In this document: positions 34,677-44,042 of the stretch, one piece after another | How the letters are laid out: each line of letters begins with the position of its first letter | Numbering within the stretch: the stretch's first letter is position 1 | Assembly: GCA_944322785.1 (NCBI GenBank) | Contig: CALUPW010000001.1 | Coordinates: 1 to 64,000, forward strand | Source: Candidatus Gastranaerophilales bacterium | GTDB lineage: Bacteria > Cyanobacteriota > Vampirovibrionia > Gastranaerophilales > Gastranaerophilaceae | Reading direction: 5' to 3' | Length of the DNA: 64,000 nt | Translations under genes and position numbers: made by a program | The notes under the pieces: generated by a model | Database searches by the model: none | What the model was told of the DNA's origin: nothing | The model's input: the letters and a program-made list of their open reading frames with translations, nothing else

Positions 34677-35513
34677 ATGTTTGACAAACTTAATTTTCTG
34701 ACAGCGGGAATGCCTTTAACAACGGGTAAAGGCGGATATTCAAGAGCGTTCAAGATATTAAAGGAAATGGAACTTGACGGCATGGAGCTTGAATTTGTTC
34801 ATGGTGTCAGAATGAATGATGATACACGAAGCCTTGTAAAAGAAGAACGAAAATCAAAAAATCTTATATTGACCTGTCATGCGCCGTTTTACGTAAATCT
34901 AAACGCAAGAGAAGAAGAAAAAGTTGATGCAAGTGTACAGCGGATTTTTGAAACAGCTGCGGCCGCACGTGATACAGGAGCTTTCAGTATAACTTTTCAT
35001 GCCGCATACTACCTCGGACAGGAAAAAGAACTTGTTTATAATCAGGTAAAAGCTCAAATTGCAAGACTTGTAAAATTAATGAAAAAAGAAAAATTTAAAG
35101 TCTGGATACGTCCTGAAACCACCGGCAAAGCTACTCAATGGGGAGATTTGGATGAGATAATCAACCTTTCAAAAGATTTTGAAAATATTGTGTTGCCCTG
35201 TATAGATTTTTCACATCTTCATGCACGTTACGGCGGAAAATACAATACATATGATGAATTTTCATATATTTTGGACAGTATTGCAAATAAAATAGGAAGA
35301 TATGCTCTGGACAATTTTCACGGTCATCTTGCGGGAATTGAATACACCCAAAAGGGAGAGCGTCAACATTTGAACTTGAAAGAGTCTGACATGAATTATA
35401 TTGATTTGTTAAAGGTTTTGAAAGAATTTGAAGTTAAAGGAGCACTTGTTTGCGAAAGTCCGAATATTGAAGAAGACGCAAAACTTTTAAAAGAAACTTA
35501 TTTATCATTGTAA
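34677..35513 (+). CDS. nfo: Endonuclease IV-type AP endonuclease (TIM barrel)
   Basis: 278 residues of xylose-isomerase-like TIM barrel. Zinc-ligand motifs occur in order: 'LTCHAPFYVNLNA' (H), 'ITFHAAYYLG' (H), 'IRPETTGKATQWGDLDEI' (E), 'PCIDFSHLHARYGG' (D and H), 'LDNFHGHLAGIEY' (HGH), 'ALVCESPNIEEDA' (E). This set matches Nfo, which cuts 5' to abasic sites in base-excision repair. The motif layout (CHAP, P-E-T-T-G) follows archaeal or thermophile-type short Nfo rather than E. coli Nfo. Confidence 0.88.
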   Translation: MFDKLNFLTAGMPLTTGKGGYSRAFKILKEMELDGMELEFVHGVRMNDDTRSLVKEERKSKNLILTCHAPFYVNLNAREEEKVDASVQRIFETAAAARDTGAFSITFHAAYYLGQEKELVYNQVKAQIARLVKLMKKEKFKVWIRPETTGKATQWGDLDEIINLSKDFENIVLPCIDFSHLHARYGGKYNTYDEFSYILDSIANKIGRYALDNFHGHLAGIEYTQKGERQHLNLKESDMNYIDLLKVLKEFEVKGALVCESPNIEEDAKLLKETYLSL

Positions 35514-35610
35514 TATTCGATTCAAAAATTTTATTCTCCTGTAAATGAAGGATTTAATTAAAGATTTTTATATTAAAAGCCGTTAAACTCAAAAAATCAG
35601 GAGACATTGT

Positions 35611-35976
35611 ATGTTTAATTCGGTTAACAATCCATTTAACAGAGCAATTTCATCATCTACATCCTCAGACAGCAACGGCAAAAGGCAAAAAGAAGATCCA
35701 AAAAAAGAATTAAAAAAATATCTGGAAGAAGAAGAACCGGACGAGGTAAGACTTGGCGGTATGCCAATATTGACAGAGGATGAAGTTAAATCAATGGTAA
35801 ATTCCTATATCAACAACCTTAAAACTGAGCATGCCGAACGAGAAAAGGTTGTTCAAAAGCTTGATAAATACCTTGAAAAATTTGATGTTCAAAAGTTTAT
35901 GAAACGAAATCCGAATATGACAAGTCCGGATTTTTATATGATTATGTACAACGAAACCGAAGGGTTGGTAAAATAG
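35611..35976 (+). CDS. Small acidic orphan, paralogue of 36095 gene
   Basis: 121 residues, hydrophilic, with a disordered N-terminal half (Ser/Lys/Glu-rich) and an ordered C-terminal helical half: 'MVNSYINNLKTEHAEREKVV', 'LDKYLEKFDVQKFMKRNP' and 'YNETEGLVK'. The C-terminal pattern Y-I-x-x-L ... Q/D-x-Y-L-x-x-F-D-V-x-K-F-x-K ... T/E-x-G-x-V-K is shared with the next gene, so they are duplicates. Shine-Dalgarno AGGAG precedes the ATG. No known family. Confidence 0.7.
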   Translation: MFNSVNNPFNRAISSSTSSDSNGKRQKEDPKKELKKYLEEEEPDEVRLGGMPILTEDEVKSMVNSYINNLKTEHAEREKVVQKLDKYLEKFDVQKFMKRNPNMTSPDFYMIMYNETEGLVK

Positions 35977-36094
35977 CAAAAGAGCAAAGAAAAAAAGCTT
36001 AAAAAACCTGTTTTACAATTCTTAATAAAGTATAAAGTTTTAAATGTAAGATACCGTTAACCGACATGTACTATTTTTAGAAAGGACGGTAAAC

Positions 36095-36481
36095 ATGGAA
36101 ATTTCAGGAGTATCAGCAAAGGCATACACATCAGCTGCCGCTGCTGTCGACGAAGATGAAGAATTAAAAGAAGCGGAAGAAGAAAAAGCTTCTCAAGAGG
36201 CATCAAAAACAGAAAAGCAGGAAGGTGATAAAGTAGAATTATCTTCAAAAGATGAATATTCAGAAACAGATGTTGAAGATAAAGTATCAAACTATATTCA
36301 AAACATTCTTGCTTCAGGCAACCTGACGGACGCATCAATAGCACAGCTGCAGCAATATTTGAGCACCTTTGACGTTGCAAAATTTATAAAGTCATACGGT
36401 CCGTTCAATTCAACTGCTGAAATTTCGGCAGCATTGTATGCGGTAACATCAGGAATGGTAAAACGTCAGGAAGAAGAATAA
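36095..36481 (+). CDS. Small acidic orphan, paralogue of 35611 gene
   Basis: 128 residues. The acidic, disordered N-terminus opens 'MEISGVSAKAYTSAAAAVDE', followed by the same folded C-terminal module as the upstream gene: 'VSNYIQNILASGNLTDASIA', 'LQQYLSTFDVAKFIKS' and 'YAVTSGMVK'. The start fits AGAAAGGACGG upstream. The two genes are separated by about 118 bases, so each may have its own promoter. It ends at a strong bidirectional terminator. Confidence 0.7.
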   Translation: MEISGVSAKAYTSAAAAVDEDEELKEAEEEKASQEASKTEKQEGDKVELSSKDEYSETDVEDKVSNYIQNILASGNLTDASIAQLQQYLSTFDVAKFIKSYGPFNSTAEISAALYAVTSGMVKRQEEE

Positions 36482-36489
36482 TTTAAACT

Positions 36490-36515
36490 AAAAAGCCCCG
36501 ATTTCGGGGCTTTTT
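36490..36515. terminator. Bidirectional terminator
   Basis: AAAAAGCCCCGA-TT-TCGGGGCTTTTT is a near-perfect 12-bp stem flanked by A and T runs. It serves the 36095 gene (plus) and der (minus), which converge here. Confidence 0.92.
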
Positions 36516-36533
36516 AAATACATGTAAATTAGT

Positions 36534-37865
36534 CTACTTCTGTTTTTCGCTGCGTTCTCTTACTGCAATTCTTACCGGCGTTCCGAAAAATCCGAAAGCT
36601 TCTCTCAGTTTGTTTTCAATATATCTTTTGTAATGATCCTTCAGCAAATCAGTATTGTTTGCAAAAATTACAAACGTCGGCGGACAAATGTTTGACTGTG
36701 TTGTGTATAAAATCTTTAAACGTTTTCCCTTTACTGTTGCCGGCGGATTGAGTGCGTAAAGCTCCTTCATAACTTTGTTCAAAAGTCCTGTTGAAACACG
36801 CTTTGTACACTGTTCATAAACTTCTTCCGCTTTTTCAAAAATCTGGTTTAATCTTTGTCTTGTAACAGCTGATATATAGATTTTCGGCGCAAATTCCAAA
36901 AACGGAATTTCGTTTGACAGCTTTTTGTCAAATTGATTTATCGTGTTAGACTTTTTATCTTCAATTAAATCCCATTTGTTTACTGCAATAATAATACCCT
37001 TGCCGGCTTCCAGTATTATTGACGCTATTTTTTTGTCCTGATCGGAAATCCCTTCTTTAGCATCAATTACAAGAAGTGCAACGTTGCAGTCTTTAATTGA
37101 ACGGATTGCACGGTCAACCGCAAACTTTTCAACTCCGTATTCCACTCTTGCTTTTTTACGGATTCCTGCAGTGTCAACAATTATAAAATCTTTTTCATTG
37201 TATGTAATTCTGCTGTCAATGCTGTCACGGGTAGTTCCGGAAATATCAGAAACAATTACACGGTTTTCGTTTAAAAGACTGTTTACAATAGAAGATTTTC
37301 CGGCATTCGGACGTCCGACAATTGCAATTTTTATCGTATCATCTTCTTCTTGTTCATCATCAATTTCAAAGCCTTCTGTTACAACATCAAGCAAATCACC
37401 GACCCCGCCGCTTCCGTGAAGTGCTGAAATTCCAATCGGATCTCCAAGTGCAAGAGAATAAAAATCGTTTATCATATAAAGAGATTCGGGATTGTCCAGT
37501 TTGTTAACCGCAACAATTACAGGCTTTCCTGATTGTCTTAAAATATTTGCAATGTCAAAATCAACAGGATTTACGCCTTCTTTTCCGTCAACAAGAAAAA
37601 TAATTTTATCGGCTTCATCACATGCAATTCTTGCCTGATCAAAAATCGAAATCATAATCTCATCTTCATCACCCGGAATTATTCCGCCCGTGTCTATTAC
37701 TGTGAAAGGTCTGTTCTGCCATTCGACATCAAAATAAATTCTGTCACGTGTAACTCCGGGCTGATCGTCAACTATCGAGTTTCTTGAACCAAGAATACGA
37801 TTTACGAAGGTGGATTTGCCTACATTGGGGCGTCCGACTATTGCAACTATTGGTTTTCTTTCCAT
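36534..37865 (-). CDS. der: Ribosome-assembly GTPase Der (EngA)
   Basis: 443 residues with the hallmark two consecutive GTPase domains. G1 motifs are 'GRPNVGKSTFVNRI' (about 10-23) and 'GRPNAGKSSIVNSL' (about 185-198); G3 motifs 'DTGGI' and 'DTAGIRKKARVEYGVEKFA'; G4 'NKLDNPE' and 'NKWDLIED'. A C-terminal KH-like domain ends 'GFFGTPVRIAVRERSEKQK'. Der is essential for 50S maturation. It is likely monocistronic; its promoter is within the 110-bp gap before it and its end shares the terminator at 36490. Confidence 0.97.
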   Translation of the reverse strand: MERKPIVAIVGRPNVGKSTFVNRILGSRNSIVDDQPGVTRDRIYFDVEWQNRPFTVIDTGGIIPGDEDEIMISIFDQARIACDEADKIIFLVDGKEGVNPVDFDIANILRQSGKPVIVAVNKLDNPESLYMINDFYSLALGDPIGISALHGSGGVGDLLDVVTEGFEIDDEQEEDDTIKIAIVGRPNAGKSSIVNSLLNENRVIVSDISGTTRDSIDSRITYNEKDFIIVDTAGIRKKARVEYGVEKFAVDRAIRSIKDCNVALLVIDAKEGISDQDKKIASIILEAGKGIIIAVNKWDLIEDKKSNTINQFDKKLSNEIPFLEFAPKIYISAVTRQRLNQIFEKAEEVYEQCTKRVSTGLLNKVMKELYALNPPATVKGKRLKILYTTQSNICPPTFVIFANNTDLLKDHYKRYIENKLREAFGFFGTPVRIAVRERSEKQK

Positions 37866-37949
37866 AAGACAATTGTAGCATAAACAAAAAACTAAATGTA
37901 AAGGTCAAAAAAGAGTCTGCAAAACAGGAAACACAGCTGAGATAATAAA

Positions 37950-37981
37950 ATAAAAAGAAAACAGGTGATTTTCACCACCTG
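37950..37981 (-). terminator. Terminator of the SLH-protein gene
   Basis: On the minus strand CAGGTG (37981-37976) and CACCTG (37967-37962) bracket an 8-base loop and are followed by TTTTCTTTTT. It lies about 33 bases after the SLH gene stop. Confidence 0.75.
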
Positions 37982-38013
37982 CTTTCTCCGGCAAACGAAT
38001 TATTACTGTCTGG

Positions 38014-40062
38014 CTATTCGGAACAGCCGAATGCAATAGTAACGTGTTCTCTCGGATTAACTGCGGATATTTTGTATCCACGGGGATCAACAAGGTAAGC
38101 AAATTCGTCGCCTGTTGTTTGGAACAAGCCCATAGTACCTGATAAAGCTGTTCTTGTTACGTCAATCGGAGCTTTAACGGTTTCCCAGAGTCCGTCGCCG
38201 AGGTTGCGGGCTGCAGCGCCGAATTGACCCTGAAATACGTGTCCTAACATATAACCTGCATCATTTGATACGTTTTCAACAGCGTTACCGAGGTTTGTAA
38301 CAACACCGCCGACTGTACGTCCGGTGATACCGACAAGAGAACCTGCCAATGTGAATGGTGCTTCTACAAGTCTTGCAACAGGGTTAACCTGTTTTGATTT
38401 GTTGACCTGTGCCTGCAAAATTTGTTTAGGCAGATTTGCTTTGCAATCGCCGTTTTTGATTGAGGTGAAAGATAATTTCAAAGCACCTTTGTCACATCCT
38501 GAAGGTCTGATTACTTCAACGACCTGACCTGTTACTGTTGAACCGCAAGGGTAAGTTACGCCGTTGATTGTAATATCTTCAAGAGTGTTGGCTCTAAAGT
38601 ATTGACCGACGTGAGAGGATTTTGCTGTCAGCTGGTCAATCATTTTAACTTTCAATGTCGGGATTTTAACGATTTCTTCCTGTTCAATGAAAGCGTTTTT
38701 ATTTACAGGACATGCAGGACAAACATTGTTGGCAGTTTTCGGGTTTGTATCATAACCTAAAGCCACACGAACCGTCTGCATCATAGATGCAATATCCGCA
38801 CGGGTTGCATCTTTGTTAGGCATAATCATGTTCGGATTAGGGCTGTCTTTTAAAGCACCGTTTTGAAGTGATTTTGCAATCGGAATTCTTGCCCAGTTAG
38901 GAACAGTGTTTCCGTCTGCGTATTTGCTTAAGATTTCATCAGCCTTACACTGGTCTATATCGCATGTCATACCTTTGGCAATTGTTGTTAAAGCTTCTGC
39001 TCTTGTTACAGGATGTTCCGGTTCAAACTTGCCGTTCGGATATCCTGCAAGCAAATTTTCATCAACAGCTTTTGCAATTGCGGCATTTGCCCAGTTGCTT
39101 GTCGGAACGTCTTTGAACTTACTTTCGGTTGACAATCCGCAGCTGTCAAGGTTGAAGCCTTTAACAAGCATTGTTGCAAATTCAGCACGGGAAATGTTTC
39201 TGTTCGGCTTGAACATTCCGTCCGGGTAGCCGACAACAACATCGTTAATCGCTAATTTGTCAATGTCGCAGGATGCCCAGTAGTTGTTCGGAACATCCGG
39301 AAACATACATGAATTTGTTGATGCCGGACTTGCGGCACCGGTTGTATAACCTTCATTTTTTATTTCATAGGGTACAAAACTTTTTCGGATAGCATCAATT
39401 GAGTTTGCTGTTTGCAAATCAATCGGACAATTGTTGCCGTCCATTACCCTTTCATCTCTTTCTATCGGAATTCCGTTGTGACGTGTCGGAGCTTCGTTAA
39501 GGCATGGCAACTGTGATGCTGCACCGGTAATTTGTCCGTCACTTGCAACTGTTGTGCCGCTGATGTTTGAAGATAATGTTCTTGGAGTTGCGGCTAAGGG
39601 AGTGTCTGTTGAAAAAATTGAGTTTGCAGGCTGACCTACATAGTTGTTTGTTCCGTAAACAGCATTAGGATATCCGTAAACCTGTTTCATGTCTTTTCTG
39701 TCAGGTTTACCTGTTCCCGGACAAACTGCACATGCAGGTTCCGGCGGATCATCACAGCTGATTTCATCAGGACATCCGCAGTCTGATTTTTTCTTTTCAC
39801 ACGGGTCGCAAGGATCGCACGGATCCGGTTTTTTACAATCGCAGTCCGGTAAAGCTTTTTTGCATTTTGGACATGGCGTTTTGGTTTCGCACGGGCATGC
39901 AGGGCCTGTTACTACAGGTAAAGCCTCCTCACACGGACACGCCGGCCCTGTTACGGTCGGCATCGGTTGTTCACACGGGCAGGCCGCCATTGCTTGAGTC
40001 AAGGAACACGTTGCTATTCCAACGGCAATTGCAGCTGCCACAGTAAGTTTTTTAATAGTCAT
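38014..40062 (-). CDS. Cys-rich SLH-domain envelope protein
   Basis: 682 residues. A signal peptide ('KKLTVAAAIAVGIATCSLTQ' then AMA) is followed by a Cys/Pro-rich stretch of about 90 residues with repeated 'CPCE...TGPACPCE' and 'CDPCDPCEKK'. Three SLH repeats follow (about 249-430: 'FPDVPNNYWASCDIDKL', 'FKDVPTSNWANAAIAKAV', 'YADGNTVPNWARIPIAKSL'). The C-terminal half has 'TLEDITINGVTYPCGSTVTG' and amphipathic segments ('VTRTALSGTMGLFQTTGDEF'). SLH domains bind cell-wall polymers; in cyanobacterial relatives they anchor outer-membrane proteins. A strong Shine-Dalgarno (AAGGAGGT) and structured leader suggest high expression. Export with many cysteines implies disulphides or metal binding. Confidence 0.85.
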   Translation of the reverse strand: MTIKKLTVAAAIAVGIATCSLTQAMAACPCEQPMPTVTGPACPCEEALPVVTGPACPCETKTPCPKCKKALPDCDCKKPDPCDPCDPCEKKKSDCGCPDEISCDDPPEPACAVCPGTGKPDRKDMKQVYGYPNAVYGTNNYVGQPANSIFSTDTPLAATPRTLSSNISGTTVASDGQITGAASQLPCLNEAPTRHNGIPIERDERVMDGNNCPIDLQTANSIDAIRKSFVPYEIKNEGYTTGAASPASTNSCMFPDVPNNYWASCDIDKLAINDVVVGYPDGMFKPNRNISRAEFATMLVKGFNLDSCGLSTESKFKDVPTSNWANAAIAKAVDENLLAGYPNGKFEPEHPVTRAEALTTIAKGMTCDIDQCKADEILSKYADGNTVPNWARIPIAKSLQNGALKDSPNPNMIMPNKDATRADIASMMQTVRVALGYDTNPKTANNVCPACPVNKNAFIEQEEIVKIPTLKVKMIDQLTAKSSHVGQYFRANTLEDITINGVTYPCGSTVTGQVVEVIRPSGCDKGALKLSFTSIKNGDCKANLPKQILQAQVNKSKQVNPVARLVEAPFTLAGSLVGITGRTVGGVVTNLGNAVENVSNDAGYMLGHVFQGQFGAAARNLGDGLWETVKAPIDVTRTALSGTMGLFQTTGDEFAYLVDPRGYKISAVNPREHVTIAFGCSE

Positions 40063-40363
40063 TTTTACCTCCTTGTGTTTATGGGGCTTTTACAATGAAA
40101 AACCCCGAAAGTTTTTTTAAAAAACAAACTTATACCTGATTATGTACGTTATTTCCCCTGGCTCACATTACCGCTTCCGGTAATTCATAAAGGTAATCTC
40201 TTTTTTATTAAAATTAATAACGCCGCAAATTTGTTGTATAAAATAAGGAGTATGTAGTGCAGCTGAGATAAATTATGCAGTTATAACAAAAAGATTCTTC
40301 GCCGCCGGCCGGAATGACGTAAAGACGAAGAATCTTTCAAAATAAATCCGATTATTTATATGT
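40063..40363. promoter_or_regulatory. Promoter/leader region of SLH gene and aas-fusion terminator
   Basis: Gene-free stretch. Near the SLH gene the minus strand has AAGGAGGT (Shine-Dalgarno) and a leader hairpin GGGGTTTTT...AAAAGCCCC (about 40082-40106). Further up, ATTACCG-CTTC-CGGTAAT at 40167-40184 is a 7-bp stem. The right part holds the terminator at 40290-40337. No small ORF with a Shine-Dalgarno is seen. Confidence 0.5.
40290..40337 (-). terminator. Large terminator with REP-like loop after the acyltransferase fusion
   Basis: AAAGATTCTTCG (40290-40301) and CGAAGAATCTTT (40326-40337) are perfect 12-bp arms. On the minus strand the stem is followed by TTTGTT, 27 bases after the fusion gene's stop. 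The loop contains CGTCATTCCGGCCGGCGG, which looks like dispersed REP-type sequence recruited as a terminator. Confidence 0.7.
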
Positions 40364-43300
40364 TTATAAACTTTCGTACCACTCTTTTAAATCTTTTCGT
40401 TTAACTTTTCGGGTAGAGGTTTTGGGAAGTTCTTCCCGATGAACTAAAACAACTGTAGGAGCTTTGTAAGGTGCAAGATTTGCCTCGGACAGTCTTTTGA
40501 CTTCCGTTTCTAAAATTTGTGTAATTTCTTCATCTGTTTTAGAAAGCATTTCATCACACGGTACGATTATTGCTCCGACTTCTTCTGTTCCTGCTTTGTT
40601 GCCCGACTTTATCGTTAAAGACATTACGCATACTTCTTTTATAAGCTCTGAGGTTTCCAGAACGGCTTCAACTTCCTCCGGAAATATTTTTTTGCCGCCT
40701 CCCAGTACAATCATATTTTTAATCCGTCCGGTAATTTTTATAAATCCCTGTTTGTCAATTTCACCGATATCGCCCGTATGGAACCAGCCGTCCTCATCAA
40801 TGACTTCTTTTGTCATATCGGGTTTGTTGTAATATCCCTGCATAACATTTGGGCCTGTGGCAAGAATTTCACCGTTATCCGCAATTTTTACCGTAACTGA
40901 CGGAAGCGGCTGACCTACTGTTCCTATTTTTGAATGTCCGTAGCGGTTGGTTGAAATTGTTGGTGAAGTTTCGGTTAAGCCATAACCCTGAAATACAGGA
41001 ACACCGATTCTTTCAAAAAATTCTGCAATACTGTCTTCCAATGGTGCACCGCCGCATATAAAACATTCGAGTTTCCCGCCCAGTCCGTTGATTACTGATT
41101 TAAACATAATACGGCGGATTTTGCGGGGCATAAATTTTGAAATTTTATATAACAAATTAAATGCATTACGTGCGGCTTCGGGTTGTTTTTTTATTTCTTT
41201 GTCAATGCTGTTTTTAAGCATTTTGGCAACCAGCGGAACAACTATCATGTTGGTAATCCCTTTTTCTTTCATAACAGTTGTAAGTTCTTTCGGATTGAGT
41301 GATTTTATATAAACGATTTTTGCTCCCATATAAAGCATTCCGAAAAATCCGCAGTCAAGTTCAAGTAAATGATTGAGAGGTAAAATTGACAAAAGCGTGT
41401 GGTCATGTGTAAGTTTAAACATGGCTTCAAAATCACGAAGCTGGGAGTAAATATTGCCGAAACTAATCATAACTCCTTTGGGGTTGCCCGTTGTACCGGA
41501 TGTATAAACAATCAATGCTGTTTCATCAAGAGAGCGTGGAATTCCCAAATCATTGTTAATGTCGCCTTCAAGTGTTGAAACGGATTTGATTTCAGGATGT
41601 TCTCTTGTTTCATCATCGAGTACAAAAATATATTCAAGTGAGGGAACATGATTTTTAACTTCAATGGCATGTTCAAGATAGTGGCTTGAGGTGAGTAAAA
41701 TTTTCGGATTACAGTCGTTTAAAATGTGAGTGTGTTCCGGAACAGTCAATTTTACATCCAGAGGAACCGTTATTGCGCCGGTCTGAATTGAGGCAAACAT
41801 GCCGATTGCAAACTCAGGACGGGATTCACAAATAATAGCAATTCTTTCCCCTTTTTTAATATTTATATTTTCAATAAGATAATTTGCGAATTTTTTAGCG
41901 TTTCTTGAAAGTTCAATATAGCTGAGTTCCTGATAGCCGGTTTTTGTTTTTAAAGAAAGTGCTTTAACCTGACCGTAAAGGTCGCTTTTTTCCTGCATCA
42001 AATCAAGGAAATTGGAATGAAGTTTATAGTTAATTTTGTAAAAAGCACGGCGTTCCAGAGATTTTTTCATAAAGTTTACACGGGTTTGCAGCTCATGTGC
42101 GATTTCTTTTTCATCACGCTCAAAATCAGTTACCGGCTGACCGAATTGAATTATTATCGTGTTAAACAGTTTTGGAAGTTTTCGTGTCTGTCCCCATGAT
42201 TCAAAACCGCCTTTGATTGCAAAAGGTACAATCGGTGTGTTTGTTGCTTTTGCCATCAAGCCGACGCCTCGGTTGAATTTGCAGAGATTTCCGTCCGTGG
42301 TAAACTTTCCTTCCGGAAAAATTATAACAGCTTCACCTGCATTCAATTTAGCTTTCGCAGCATCAATTGCCTCCAATCCTTTGCCGAATTTGAGAGGAAG
42401 AACATTGAAATATTTTAAAAAATGTCTGACGATAGGAGTTTTAAATGCAGCCGGCCCTGTTACAAACCACAATTGGCGGTGGGTTGCCATCTGAACAATA
42501 AAAGGGTCAAGGTGTCCTGTATGATTTCCGGCTAATATTACTTTTCCTTTGTGCGGAATATTCTCTGCACCTTCTACTTTGTATCTGAAAAGAAGGAGGA
42601 AAATATGCCCTAAGGTTGCTTTAAGAAGAAAATATCTGAAGGATTTGTCAACAATAAGGACAATTGCGGATAACACAAATGCTAAAACGGCAATACCTTT
42701 AAATACATCAAGCGGATTGATAAAGCCGATAATATTTGCAACAACGGCAGTTCCGATTAAAAAGCTCAATGTACTGAATGCGAGCATAATTCCGAAAACT
42801 TTACCACGCATATTATCCGGCGTAACTTTTTGTAAAATTGTATCAAGCATAACCAGAACAACAGCATCTGCCATACCGACAGGGATTAACCAGAACCATG
42901 CACCTTCAAGAGAATTACAAAGCGGTGCGGTAATTAATGCGATACACAAAATTATAAATCCGCAGGCAAACAGGTGCGGTGTTCTCATAATTCTTGCAAA
43001 ATAAATTGCCGCTATCATACCTGCGATTATGCCGATCCCGAGAATTGTTCGTAAATATGCAAGATCAAAAAGTGTAAGTCCGTAGTAATCCGTAATGAGA
43101 GCATTCAAACCGTTTGAAAATACGGCAACTATAAATTGAATACAAATTGCAAGTCCGATAAGATACAAAACTTTTTTATGATTTTTAAGATATGAAAAAA
43201 CATATTTAATATTATTTTTAGAATTGCAAAAAGATTTTTGCGGTATCGTAAATTTTATTAAAGCGATAAAAAATGCACTGATAAGATACATTGTTAAAAT

Positions 43301-43828
43301 TGTTCCGAAAGCTTTTATATTGCTGTAATTTGCAAGACTGTTTGCCCAGAATGCACCGAAAAGAAAGGCAGCTGCACCTGTGGGAGAAATTAATGCGTTT
43401 GCAAATTTTAACCGGCTGCAATTTACGATATTAGTAACGGCAGCCATTTTTGCGGGATAAAAGAAAGCGGAACCGATTCCGAGAATAAGAGCAAATATAC
43501 AGATTAAATCAGGGGTTAACTGCGGGATAAAATAAATTATAATACCGACAGTTATCGCTCTGAAAGCACAGCTTAAAGACATAATTAATTTTCTTGAAAA
43601 TCTGTCGCATAACATTCCTGCAAACGGGCTTAGTAAAAATTGCGGGATTAGAAAAAGAAAAAACATCAAAGCAATTGATTTTCCGCTGCTGCCCGACATT
43701 TGTATAAGCATATTCGCAAATAAAAATTGTATTATTGCATCGGCAGTATGAGAAAATATCTGTCCGACAAAAAGTTTGTCAAATTCAATATTTGCTAACG
43801 GTCCGAATTTTTTCTTAATCCACTCCAT
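40364..43828 (-). CDS. aas: LplT-PlsC-acyl ligase fusion (Aas-like lysophospholipid acylation protein)
   Basis: 1154 residues with three parts. (1) A 12-TM MFS transporter, about 1-400, with 'LSPFAGMLCDRFSRKLIMSL', like the lysophospholipid flippase LplT. (2) A PlsC acyltransferase, about 425-600, with 'AGNHTGHLDPF' (H-x4-D catalytic pair) and 'IIFPEGKF'. (3) An acyl-CoA/ACP synthetase, about 640-1154, with 'IVYTSGTTGNPKGVM', 'QGYGLTETSP', 'WFHTGDIGEID' and 'TGRIKNMIVLGGGKKIFPEE'. Together they would import lysophospholipid, activate a fatty acid and re-acylate the lipid. Separate genes lplT and aas do this in E. coli; the full fusion is known in some bacteria. The symbol is by function. Confidence 0.9.
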   Translation of the reverse strand: MEWIKKKFGPLANIEFDKLFVGQIFSHTADAIIQFLFANMLIQMSGSSGKSIALMFFLFLIPQFLLSPFAGMLCDRFSRKLIMSLSCAFRAITVGIIIYFIPQLTPDLICIFALILGIGSAFFYPAKMAAVTNIVNCSRLKFANALISPTGAAAFLFGAFWANSLANYSNIKAFGTILTMYLISAFFIALIKFTIPQKSFCNSKNNIKYVFSYLKNHKKVLYLIGLAICIQFIVAVFSNGLNALITDYYGLTLFDLAYLRTILGIGIIAGMIAAIYFARIMRTPHLFACGFIILCIALITAPLCNSLEGAWFWLIPVGMADAVVLVMLDTILQKVTPDNMRGKVFGIMLAFSTLSFLIGTAVVANIIGFINPLDVFKGIAVLAFVLSAIVLIVDKSFRYFLLKATLGHIFLLLFRYKVEGAENIPHKGKVILAGNHTGHLDPFIVQMATHRQLWFVTGPAAFKTPIVRHFLKYFNVLPLKFGKGLEAIDAAKAKLNAGEAVIIFPEGKFTTDGNLCKFNRGVGLMAKATNTPIVPFAIKGGFESWGQTRKLPKLFNTIIIQFGQPVTDFERDEKEIAHELQTRVNFMKKSLERRAFYKINYKLHSNFLDLMQEKSDLYGQVKALSLKTKTGYQELSYIELSRNAKKFANYLIENINIKKGERIAIICESRPEFAIGMFASIQTGAITVPLDVKLTVPEHTHILNDCNPKILLTSSHYLEHAIEVKNHVPSLEYIFVLDDETREHPEIKSVSTLEGDINNDLGIPRSLDETALIVYTSGTTGNPKGVMISFGNIYSQLRDFEAMFKLTHDHTLLSILPLNHLLELDCGFFGMLYMGAKIVYIKSLNPKELTTVMKEKGITNMIVVPLVAKMLKNSIDKEIKKQPEAARNAFNLLYKISKFMPRKIRRIMFKSVINGLGGKLECFICGGAPLEDSIAEFFERIGVPVFQGYGLTETSPTISTNRYGHSKIGTVGQPLPSVTVKIADNGEILATGPNVMQGYYNKPDMTKEVIDEDGWFHTGDIGEIDKQGFIKITGRIKNMIVLGGGKKIFPEEVEAVLETSELIKEVCVMSLTIKSGNKAGTEEVGAIIVPCDEMLSKTDEEITQILETEVKRLSEANLAPYKAPTVVLVHREELPKTSTRKVKRKDLKEWYESL

Positions 43829-44042
43829 TTTATCTCCCCTTTTTTGTTTTTTTTTTATTTAAAAATATATATTAATTTTATGATTTATGCTGATATTTGA
43901 CAAATTGTTACAGCAGAATTTTTAAAGGAAATAACTCGGGAATTTTAAAATTTTTCTAAATATTTGATAATCAAATTTGAATTATCTTTTTATGGAATGT
44001 TCGGGATTGAATATCCGTTTATAAAATAAAACGAGGTTAAAA

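Noticed and set aside
38906-39997. Open frames antisense to the SLH protein, including a Ser/Gly/His-rich one at 39689-39997
   Set aside because: They mirror the Cys/Pro-rich codons of the real gene, which has a signal peptide, SLH repeats and a strong Shine-Dalgarno.
42017-43004. Open frames antisense to the acyltransferase fusion
   Set aside because: The minus-strand protein is continuous with three recognised domains; the antisense frames lack start signals and motifs.
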